A model generated the notes under the pieces. The model made no database searches. It was not told the origin of the DNA and worked only from the letters and a program-made list of their open reading frames with translations. A program made the translations under genes and the position numbers. A stretch of 5,196 nt of DNA. It comes from Deltaproteobacteria bacterium. GTDB lineage: Bacteria > Desulfobacterota > DSM-4660 > Desulfatiglandales > Desulfatiglandaceae. The first letter of the stretch is position 1, and each line of letters opens with the position of its first letter. Of this stretch, positions 1-5,196 are shown piece after piece. The DNA is taken from assembly GCA_019314425.1 (NCBI GenBank), contig JAFCZI010000193.1:1-5196 (forward strand), given 5' to 3'.

Positions 1-522
1 ATCATTGGACAAATCATCTCTTTTTAACTCCAGGATTTTTAAGCACCCTGTTTCATCTTTGGAAAGCCTCGGGCTGCAATTCCTGTTTGGTTTGATCCTT
101 TCGGGGGCAATGGACTTCTGGTGGTTTTGGTTCACCAGATGAAGGGATGCGTAGCTCATTGAGTGATTGTTCTTCACCATCTCGTGCCACTCTCTACCAA
201 ACTCCAGCACCATTTGCTTCAAGTCCTCGGCAGGTTTTTTCCCCCGGGTTCGATCACGCTTAAATCTTGAGATATGTTTTGACCAGATTGGGAATACATC
301 CAGAATGACCTGGTCGCGGGTAAAGGAAAAAGCCGCATATCGGGTGTTGAGGGCCCTGAGCAAACCCTTTGACAGAGAAAGGACCCACTGGGTATAACTG
401 CGGCACGCCTTTGAACAATAACGCCTTCGGGCTCCGATATCCTCTTTTCCGCAAGCCACGCAGCTATTTTTTTTGGCAGGGGTCGGTACTTTTTGGATTT
501 GGTTGTCGGCAGTCTTTTGCAT
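1..522 (-). CDS. Zinc-finger protein, probably J-domain (DnaJ-like) protein, 5' part only
   Basis: An open minus-strand frame runs from an ATG at 522 off the left edge without a stop, giving 174 visible residues. Residues 21-40 form a compact Cys4 site, C21-x2-C24-x11-C36-x3-C40 (CVACGK...RRRYCSKAC), expected to bind zinc. A conserved-looking block follows at about 45-130, including GLLRALNTRYAAFSF, ILDVFPIWS and KKPAEDLKQMVLEFGREWH. The last visible residues (LKILELKRDDL) look like the start of J-domain helix I. From memory, proteins with this N-terminus in sulfate reducers continue into a J domain, but the diagnostic HPD motif would lie outside the window. If so, it would recruit and stimulate a DnaK/Hsp70; the client is unknown. 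The frame is closed by a TGA at 568-570. A GTG at 531 is an alternative start, and neither start has a good Shine-Dalgarno. The gene is separated from the operon by 351 bases and is probably its own transcription unit. I am confident that it is coding, less so about the J domain. Confidence 0.8.
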   Translation of the reverse strand, partial: MQKTADNQIQKVPTPAKKNSCVACGKEDIGARRRYCSKACRSYTQWVLSLSKGLLRALNTRYAAFSFTRDQVILDVFPIWSKHISRFKRDRTRGKKPAEDLKQMVLEFGREWHEMVKNNHSMSYASLHLVNQNHQKSIAPERIKPNRNCSPRLSKDETGCLKILELKRDDLSND

Positions 523-541
523 TGCAATCACTGATGGCGTT

Positions 542-571
542 ATTCTTTTACAGATAGTGTTTAGTGGTCAA
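542..571 (-). promoter_or_regulatory. Possible sigma70-type promoter for the zinc-finger/J-domain gene
   Basis: On the minus strand TTGACC (566-571, five of six matches to TTGACA) is followed after 18 bases by AAGAAT (542-547, four of six matches to TATAAT). A transcript would begin near 535, about a dozen bases before the ATG at 522. That would leave a very short leader, consistent with the lack of a clear Shine-Dalgarno. The match could be chance. Confidence 0.25.
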
Positions 572-587
572 GAGACGTCATGCATAA

Positions 588-794
588 ATGATTTTCTTTT
601 GGCCCATGGACCCACCACCTTCAGCCTCTTTTCTTGTAACCCATGCGCCAGGTATAATCAAGCGAATCTTCTTTGTTACGGCTGATCCGGTTTTTATCAA
701 GGACTATCGGTTGGTGGCATATGTGCTGGTGGCCGGATTGATCTGCATGGTGATCGGGATCGGCGTTTTTCGCTTTCGAAAGTCGAAGCCATAA
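588..794 (+). CDS. Possible small single-helix membrane protein (uncertain ORF)
   Basis: This is a plus-strand frame of up to 68 residues. Residues about 42-61 form a continuous hydrophobic stretch (LVAYVLVAGLICMVIGIGVF), followed at once by the basic tail RFRKSKP. That is the pattern of one transmembrane helix with a cytoplasmic C-terminus. The ATG at 588 has no Shine-Dalgarno and lies upstream of the only good promoter-like box (653-658), so the N-terminal part is doubtful. A better-supported start may be TTG 711 or GTG 714, preceded by AAGGA at 699-703, which gives a 27-28-residue peptide consisting almost entirely of the helix. I recognise no family. The frame may be a small membrane peptide, the remnant of a larger gene, or chance. 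It runs opposite to all its neighbours. Confidence 0.25.
   Translation: MIFFWPMDPPPSASFLVTHAPGIIKRIFFVTADPVFIKDYRLVAYVLVAGLICMVIGIGVFRFRKSKP
630..658 (+). promoter_or_regulatory. Possible plus-strand promoter with perfect -10 box
   Basis: TATAAT at 653-658 matches the -10 consensus exactly. Seventeen bases upstream, TTTCTT (630-635) is a weak -35 and there is no extended -10 TG. Transcription would start near 665 and run into the short frame ending at 794, with AAGGA at 699-703 as its possible ribosome binding site. The element is only sequence-based and the weak -35 lowers confidence. Confidence 0.3.
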
Positions 795-816
795 GGAAAA
801 CGCGTTACCCTTGTGA

Positions 817-847
817 TTCACGGTCGCCGGTTAACGACGACCGTGAA
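817..847. terminator. 10-bp perfect hairpin after the operon; possible terminator
   Basis: TTCACGGTCG (817-826) pairs perfectly with CGACCGTGAA (838-847) around an 11-base loop. It lies 26 bases beyond the stop codon of the last operon gene and 22 bases beyond the stop of the small plus-strand frame, so it could serve converging transcripts. Neither side has an immediate run of T, so it is not a canonical intrinsic terminator. It may instead protect the 3' end of the operon mRNA. Confidence 0.4.
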
Positions 848-873
848 AGGATATGAAATGGGTTATATTGGTT

Positions 874-2955
874 TTATTTGGAGGGTGGCATGGGGACTTT
901 GGAAATGGTCAACCGCAGCTGGCAGCGTAAGCAACGTTTCGCTTCTTCCAGGGCCATTTTTTCATCGAAGACCTGTTCGACCTCGTCAAAACCTTTCAAA
1001 CAGTCCTCTACCGGCATCATTTCTTCGTGTATCCGTTTGAAATAGGCGAATCCCTCATCCCTACCCAGGGATTTGATTTCCGGTTCTTCGGGAATGAAGC
1101 GCTGCAAAATATCGCCGGTGCCCCCCAGATGCTTGTCAATTTCCGAGGCGGCCTCTCTTCCGGCCTGAATTGCCTCAATAACCGTTGCCGGGCCACTCAT
1201 CACGTCGCCGCCGGTAAACACTCTTTTTCGTGGAACGGCTCTGGATTTGTCGGCCCGGATATATCCGCGCCGGTTCAGTGTGATGCCATAGTTTTCAGGG
1301 ATGACCGCTTTTTGTCCGATGGCCATGACAAACCGATCAACCTCTAAAATAAACTCGCTCCCTTCAACGGGAACCGGACGACGGCGACCGCTGGCGTCGG
1401 GTTCTCCCAGCGCCATACGGATACATTCGACTTGCAGACAGTCGTCTTGAGGGATGACGCAGATGGGAGCCACCAGAAAATCAATTTTAACGCCTTCATT
1501 CAAGGCGGCTTCGATTTCCTCCGGTGAAGCCGGCATCTCTTCGCGGGTTCGCCGATACAGCATGGAGACCTGATTTGCACCGGTGCGCAAGCCGCAGCGT
1601 GCCACATCAATGGCGACGTTTCCGCCACCGACGACGGCAACCCGGCCCTTCAATTCGGAGTTGCCTTCCAGATTAATTTCCCGCAACACCGACAGGCCAT
1701 TCAACACGCGCGGATCATCTTCGCCCGGAATTCCCATCGTGGTGCCCTTCGTTGCGCCTATCCCCAGAAAGATTGCGTTAAATCCCTGGTCAAAGAGATC
1801 GTCGAGAGATTCAACTTTTGTATTGTAACGGAATTCCACCCCAATATCTTCAATGTCTTTGATTTCCTGATCCAACACATGACGGGGCAGACGGTATTCA
1901 GGAATGCCGATCCGCATGGTTCCGCCGCCTTTGGACAAGGCTTCAAACACCGTGACCGCATGGCCTTGTTTTCGGATAAACCAGGCGGCGGTCAACCCGG
2001 CCGCCCCCGATCCGATAATCGCGACTTTTTTGCCGGTATCGGGGAGGATCTTGAGCTTTTCGCGCCAACGCCCGGTATCCCGTTCTGCCACAAATTTCTT
2101 TAACGCACGGATACTGACGGCGTCATTGATTTCTCCCCGTCGACACGCCTCTTCGCACGGATGGGGACAAACACAGCCCAGGGTATAGGGCAGGGGCACG
2201 GTTTCGCGGATGACCTCAATGGCATCCTGATAGCGGCCCTCGGCAATCAAACGGATATAACGGGACACGTCAATCCCCGCTGGACAGGTATTTGTGCAGG
2301 GCAGAATGTAGGCCTCGCGTTCCTCCCGGGTGAAGGAGTTCTTGTCTCTCAAGGCTCCGGATGGGCAGACTTCAACGCAGGCTTCACAGAATTTGCATCC
2401 GGAATCCATAATCGGCATATTCGTCTGGGTCCCCACATAGGTTTTAATGCCCCGATTGATCAACCCGATTGCGCCAACGCCGCGTACTTCCTGGCACATC
2501 CGGACACAGCGTTCGCATAAAATGCAGCGTGTCATGTCCCGGATATAGACCGGTCCGTCCGCAGGAATCTCCGGCAGTTTTCTGGGCTCTGAAATATGGC
2601 CGGGAAGGACATCTTTAACACCCACCCATTCAACCACTTTTTGAAACTGGGTTGATTCGGTCAGTTCTTTGGGATGGTCACTTAACATGAGCCAGATAAT
2701 GTTTTCCCGAAACTCCTGAAGTTGAGGTGTGCGGGTCCGAATGACCATTCCCTCGGATACATAAGTGGTGCAGGACGGCGGGAAACCACGCATGCCATCA
2801 ATTTCGACGAGACATAGGCGACAGGCCCCGAGGGGGGGCAAATCGGGATGATAGCATAAATTGGGAATATAGACACCGGCATCAAACGCCGCTTCAAGCA
2901 CGGTTTTCCCTTGTTCGACCTGTAAATTCTGATTATCAATTGATATCTGTATCAT
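874..2955 (-). CDS. stnC: StnC-like NADPH-binding Fe-S flavoprotein (NuoG N-terminal module fused to GltD/NfnB)
   Basis: This 693-aa fusion protein is probably the NADP(H)-handling subunit of an electron-bifurcating transhydrogenase in the cytoplasm. Residues 1-75 are a plant-type [2Fe-2S] domain with C34, C45, C48 and C62. Residues 80-125 correspond to the NuoG His-Cys3 region but keep only H94. Residues 140-200 carry two [4Fe-4S] motifs (C144/147/150/154 and C187/190/193/197). From about 215 a GltD/NfnB-type module follows: cluster cysteines C220, C224, C263, C267 and C271 (with extra C261), FAD Rossmann GSGAAG (315-320), GIPEYRLPR (350-358), second Rossmann GGGNVAIDVAR (443-453), RRT at 468-470 (arginines that in this family favour NADPH), and TGGDVMSGPATVIEAIQAG (581-599). 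The C-terminus adds EAKRCLRC (C675, C678). The start ATG overlaps the upstream stop by 4 bases and has GAGG at 2963-2966. Plain GltD is about 470 aa, so this is clearly a fusion. No hydrogenase or molybdopterin domain is present. The family call is firm; the Stn role is inferred from architecture and neighbours. Confidence 0.9.
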   Translation of the reverse strand: MIQISIDNQNLQVEQGKTVLEAAFDAGVYIPNLCYHPDLPPLGACRLCLVEIDGMRGFPPSCTTYVSEGMVIRTRTPQLQEFRENIIWLMLSDHPKELTESTQFQKVVEWVGVKDVLPGHISEPRKLPEIPADGPVYIRDMTRCILCERCVRMCQEVRGVGAIGLINRGIKTYVGTQTNMPIMDSGCKFCEACVEVCPSGALRDKNSFTREEREAYILPCTNTCPAGIDVSRYIRLIAEGRYQDAIEVIRETVPLPYTLGCVCPHPCEEACRRGEINDAVSIRALKKFVAERDTGRWREKLKILPDTGKKVAIIGSGAAGLTAAWFIRKQGHAVTVFEALSKGGGTMRIGIPEYRLPRHVLDQEIKDIEDIGVEFRYNTKVESLDDLFDQGFNAIFLGIGATKGTTMGIPGEDDPRVLNGLSVLREINLEGNSELKGRVAVVGGGNVAIDVARCGLRTGANQVSMLYRRTREEMPASPEEIEAALNEGVKIDFLVAPICVIPQDDCLQVECIRMALGEPDASGRRRPVPVEGSEFILEVDRFVMAIGQKAVIPENYGITLNRRGYIRADKSRAVPRKRVFTGGDVMSGPATVIEAIQAGREAASEIDKHLGGTGDILQRFIPEEPEIKSLGRDEGFAYFKRIHEEMMPVEDCLKGFDEVEQVFDEKMALEEAKRCLRCQLRLTISKVPMPPSK

Positions 2956-4706
2956 TGTATTGCCTCAAAGTTACAGGCATCAATGCAGGTTTTACATTTG
3001 ATGCACTTTTCTTTATCTAGGGTTGGATATTGCTTTTTCTTCCAGGAAATGGCTTCCACCGGACAGGCTTTAAAACACTTTCCGCACTGGGTGCAGTTCT
3101 CTTCGATGAACTCAAACTTTACCAATGCCGTACACACATGTGCTGGGCACATGTGATCGTGAATGTGTGCCTGATATTCTTCCGGAAAGTACCTCAGGGT
3201 GGTTAAGACCGGATTCGGCGCGGTGTTGCCAAGTCCGCACAAGGCTGTATTTTTGATGGTGTTTCCCATCTCCTTGAGAAACGCCAGATGCTCCTCTTTT
3301 CCGCGTCCTGCGGTGATCTCATCGAGCACTTCCAGGGTACGCTTCAAGCCGACACGGCAGGGTACGCACTTTCCACAGGATTCCGTTACCGTGAAGTCCA
3401 GGAAAAATCTGGCCACATCCACCATGCAGGTGCGGGTGTCCATGACCACCATTCCACCGGACCCCATAATTGCCCCGGTCTGATTGATTGATTCATAATC
3501 AATTGGTGTATCCAACAAACTTTCCGGCAAACAACCGCCGGAAGGGCCACCCAGCTGGATCCCTTTGAACTTGGCTTTTTTTCTGAGCATTCCGCCGCCC
3601 GGTCCGAATACCAGGTCGCGAATGGTCATGCCCATGGGGACTTCAACCAGACCGGTGTTTTTCACTTTTCCTGCGAGGGCAAATACTTTCGTTCCCTTAC
3701 TGTTTTCAGTGCCAATGGATGCAAACCATTCCGCCCCCTTTTCATAAATATGACGGATATTGGCCAGCGTTTCGACGTTATTGATGGTGGTTGGTTTTCC
3801 CCATAACCCTTTCTGGGCCGGAAACGGCGGACGGGGCTTCGGCATTCCCCGCCGGCCTTCGATTGAGGCCAGCAGCGCGGTTTCTTCTCCACAGACAAAG
3901 GCGCCAGCCCCCTGTTTGATGGTCAGGTGAAAGGAATGGTTACTGCCCTGAATGTTTTTTCCCAGATAGCCGCGCTCTTCCGCCTGGGAAATGGCTCTGG
4001 TTAGGCGTTTGATGGCGATGGGGTATTCTGCGCGGCAGTAGATGTAGCCCTCGGTGGCGCCGATGGCATAGCCCGCGATAATCATGCCTTCAACGACGGT
4101 ATGAGGGTCCCCTTCCAACACGCTACGATCCATAAACGCTCCGGGATCGCCTTCATCCGCATTGCACACAATATATTTCTGGTCTCCTTCGGCCTGTCTG
4201 CAGAAATCCCACTTCATTCCGGTGGGGAATCCGGCGCCCCCGCGTCCCCGCAATCCGGCGGTTTTCATCTTTTCGATGGCGTCATCCGGGGTCATGTCGA
4301 GAACATTTTTGAGGGCCTTGTAACCGTTGTGCGCCAGGTAATCATCCAGACTCTCCGGATCGATTTCACCACAATTGGCCAGGACGATGCGGGTCTGGCT
4401 GGCAAAGAACTGTTTGTAATCCTCTCCGGCCAGCATTTTTTCGACCGGTTTCCCATTCACCAGATGCTCTTCCACAATTTTTGTCACATCTTCAGGGGTC
4501 ACATATTCGTAGGTGATTCTTTCCGCATCGGGTGCGATAATATCCACCAGCACATCTCGGAATAACCCCCGGTCTCCTGTCTTGATGACGTCATAGTCAT
4601 CCTGTAAATTGTGCTGTTTAAGCCCTTCCTTGAAGAACTCAGCGACTTTTTCCGCTCCGGCTGAAATTCCACTGGTTCCATTGCATATGAGTATTTTATT
4701 TTTCAT
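2952..4706 (-). CDS. stnB: StnB-like NuoF/HndC-family FMN- and NAD(H)-binding Fe-S subunit
   Basis: This 584-aa protein belongs to the NuoF family in its soluble HndC/HydB form, which has extra domains at both ends. Residues 1-90 resemble the thioredoxin-like [2Fe-2S] domain, but only C8 of the expected four cysteines remains. The NuoF core holds the glycine-rich FMN/NADH loop GLRGRGGAGFPTG (151-163), NADEGDPGAF (182-191) and GEETALLASIEGRRG (273-287). The N3-type [4Fe-4S] ligands are C444, C447, C450 and C490. A linker with C520 and C525 (CPAHVC) leads to a C-terminal two-cluster ferredoxin with intact C538/541/544/548 and C568/571/574/578. The expected role is hydride exchange with NAD(H) at FMN and passage of electrons to the clusters, with the terminal ferredoxin domain as a plausible contact for free ferredoxin. 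It starts with ATG inside the upstream gene's stop (ATGA overlap), and its own stop overlaps the next gene in the same way. Complex I NuoF lacks the terminal ferredoxin domain, which argues for a soluble complex. Confidence 0.93.
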   Translation of the reverse strand: MKNKILICNGTSGISAGAEKVAEFFKEGLKQHNLQDDYDVIKTGDRGLFRDVLVDIIAPDAERITYEYVTPEDVTKIVEEHLVNGKPVEKMLAGEDYKQFFASQTRIVLANCGEIDPESLDDYLAHNGYKALKNVLDMTPDDAIEKMKTAGLRGRGGAGFPTGMKWDFCRQAEGDQKYIVCNADEGDPGAFMDRSVLEGDPHTVVEGMIIAGYAIGATEGYIYCRAEYPIAIKRLTRAISQAEERGYLGKNIQGSNHSFHLTIKQGAGAFVCGEETALLASIEGRRGMPKPRPPFPAQKGLWGKPTTINNVETLANIRHIYEKGAEWFASIGTENSKGTKVFALAGKVKNTGLVEVPMGMTIRDLVFGPGGGMLRKKAKFKGIQLGGPSGGCLPESLLDTPIDYESINQTGAIMGSGGMVVMDTRTCMVDVARFFLDFTVTESCGKCVPCRVGLKRTLEVLDEITAGRGKEEHLAFLKEMGNTIKNTALCGLGNTAPNPVLTTLRYFPEEYQAHIHDHMCPAHVCTALVKFEFIEENCTQCGKCFKACPVEAISWKKKQYPTLDKEKCIKCKTCIDACNFEAIQ

Positions 4707-5179
4707 GATCCCGAATTCTCCGATCGATATTTATCCCATGTTTCCTCAATATTTTGAATGGTGCAGCGTCCATAAAAGTCGTCATCGATCATAACTGCGG
4801 GCGCCATCCCGCAACACCCGAGACATGCCACGCGTTCTACGGTGAAAAAGCCATCTTCCGTGGTTCCGCCTTCTTCAACTTCCAGCTTATCCAGAAGATA
4901 ATCAAACAAGCCTTTGGCCCCCATGACATGACAGGCCGTTCCCTGGCATACGCGAATGGTGTGTTTTCCGCGAGGCGTTAGATAGAACTGTGTGTAAAAG
5001 GTCAGGACGCCATAAATTTCCACGGGAAATATGGACAACTCCTGCGCTACGAGTTGCACGGTCTCATCGGGAACATAGCCGTAAGCGGCTTGAATATCCT
5101 GCAAGAGCGGAATTAAAGCGCCCTTTTTCTGACTGTATTTTTCAATCAGTGTCTTGGTGGGCGACAGATCTACATTCAT
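4703..5179 (-). CDS. stnA: StnA-like NuoE/HndA-family [2Fe-2S] subunit
   Basis: This 158-aa protein has the normal length and fold signature of the NuoE (24 kDa) family. An N-terminal helical part (about 5-65, with LIPLLQDIQAAYGYVP and IYGVLTFYTQF) is followed by a thioredoxin-like [2Fe-2S] domain. All four ligands are present as C-x4-C (C78, C83) and C-x3-C (C119, C123; CLGCCGMAP). In this family the subunit sits against the NuoF partner and carries one low-potential cluster near the FMN. It is the first visible gene of the three-gene operon. Its TGA overlaps the ATG of the NuoF-like gene by 4 bases, implying coupled translation. The ATG at 5179 is favoured by AGAGGA eight to nine bases upstream. 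The promoter lies beyond the right edge, so further upstream operon genes cannot be excluded. The alternative label is HndA/HydC, or simply nuoE-like; the family itself is not in doubt. Confidence 0.95.
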   Translation of the reverse strand: MNVDLSPTKTLIEKYSQKKGALIPLLQDIQAAYGYVPDETVQLVAQELSIFPVEIYGVLTFYTQFYLTPRGKHTIRVCQGTACHVMGAKGLFDYLLDKLEVEEGGTTEDGFFTVERVACLGCCGMAPAVMIDDDFYGRCTIQNIEETWDKYRSENSGS

Positions 5180-5187
5180 GAGTGAAT

Positions 5188-5193
5188 CCTCTT
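5188..5193 (-). promoter_or_regulatory. Shine-Dalgarno of the NuoE-like gene
   Basis: On the minus strand AGAGGA lies eight bases before the ATG at 5179, a normal spacing. It supports that start as the true beginning of the protein. Confidence 0.6.
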
Positions 5194-5196
5194 TTT

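Larger units (their letters stand above)
523..873. other. Intergenic region between the two minus-strand units
   Basis: These 351 bases contain no confidently coding frame. They hold a possible minus-strand promoter (542-571), a possible plus-strand promoter with a perfect TATAAT box (653-658), a short plus-strand frame ending at 794 with one membrane-helix-like segment, and a 10-bp hairpin (817-847) just beyond the operon. I see no tRNA, rRNA, CRISPR repeats or insertion-sequence ends here. Confidence 0.6.

Noticed and set aside
219..527. Minus-strand frame of 102 residues starting with TTG at 527
   Set aside because: The frame beginning at ATG 522 encodes the Cys4 finger and continues open to the window edge, so this one is an out-of-frame shadow.
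601..613. Near-palindrome around CCATGG
   Set aside because: Short, imperfect and not tied to any promoter or gene start; likely chance.
1027..2520. Several plus-strand open frames (60-119 residues) across the StnC-like gene
   Set aside because: They are antisense shadows of a gene whose domains are continuous and intact.
874..2955. [FeFe]-hydrogenase (HydA/HndD) because of the shared N-terminal cluster domain
   Set aside because: After residue 215 the protein contains FAD and NADPH Rossmann motifs and no H-cluster signature.
874..2955. Glutamate synthase small subunit
   Set aside because: There is no large GltB subunit in the window, and fusion to a NuoG-type module in an operon with NuoE/NuoF-like genes indicates a redox complex rather than glutamate synthesis.
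4101..4565. Plus-strand open frame of 154 residues inside the NuoF-like gene
   Set aside because: It lies wholly antisense to a well-supported conserved gene, has no recognisable motifs, and its composition looks like a mirror of the opposite strand.
874..5179. Respiratory complex I (NuoEFG) cluster
   Set aside because: The third gene switches to a GltD/NfnB-type flavoprotein instead of the NuoG molybdopterin-like domain, the NuoF-like protein has an added ferredoxin domain, and no membrane subunits follow.

Overview
The window carries three tightly coupled minus-strand genes for a soluble, iron-sulfur-rich flavoprotein complex, followed by a 351-base intergenic stretch and the start of a separate minus-strand gene that runs off the left edge. 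Gene content points to a strict anaerobe. The ferredoxin-rich NuoE/NuoF/GltD-type set and the zinc-finger protein resemble what I know from sulfate-reducing or syntrophic Desulfobacterota, but this taxonomic guess rests on recalled resemblance, not on a search.

Right part (874-5179, minus strand): transcription runs from right to left as NuoE-like (158 aa), NuoF-like (584 aa), then a 693-aa fusion of a NuoG-type N-terminal [2Fe-2S]/ferredoxin module with a GltD/NfnB-type flavoprotein. Both junctions are 4-base ATGA overlaps, so the three are almost certainly one translationally coupled operon. This architecture matches the Sporomusa-type transhydrogenase StnABC. That enzyme couples NADH, ferredoxin and NADPH: 2 NADPH + NAD+ + oxidised ferredoxin <-> 2 NADP+ + NADH + reduced ferredoxin. 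The NuoF-like subunit supplies the FMN/NAD(H) site, and the GltD-like half of the third subunit supplies FAD and a probable NADP(H) site. A chain of iron-sulfur clusters links them and offers an exit to ferredoxin. No quinone-reducing or membrane subunits are present, so this is not respiratory complex I.

Several cluster sites depart from the textbook pattern. The N-terminal thioredoxin-like domain of the NuoF-like protein has lost three of its four expected cysteines. The third subunit lacks the cysteines of the His-Cys3 cluster. The RCLxC half-motif that normally opens the GltD/NfnB cluster domain sits instead at the extreme C-terminus.

Intergenic part (523-873): a 10-bp perfect hairpin lies just after the operon. 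A short plus-strand frame encodes one convincing membrane helix and has a perfect TATAAT box upstream, but its status as a gene is uncertain.

Left part (1-522, minus strand): the N-terminal 174 residues of a Cys4 zinc-finger protein, very probably a J-domain (DnaJ-like) protein whose J domain begins at the window edge.
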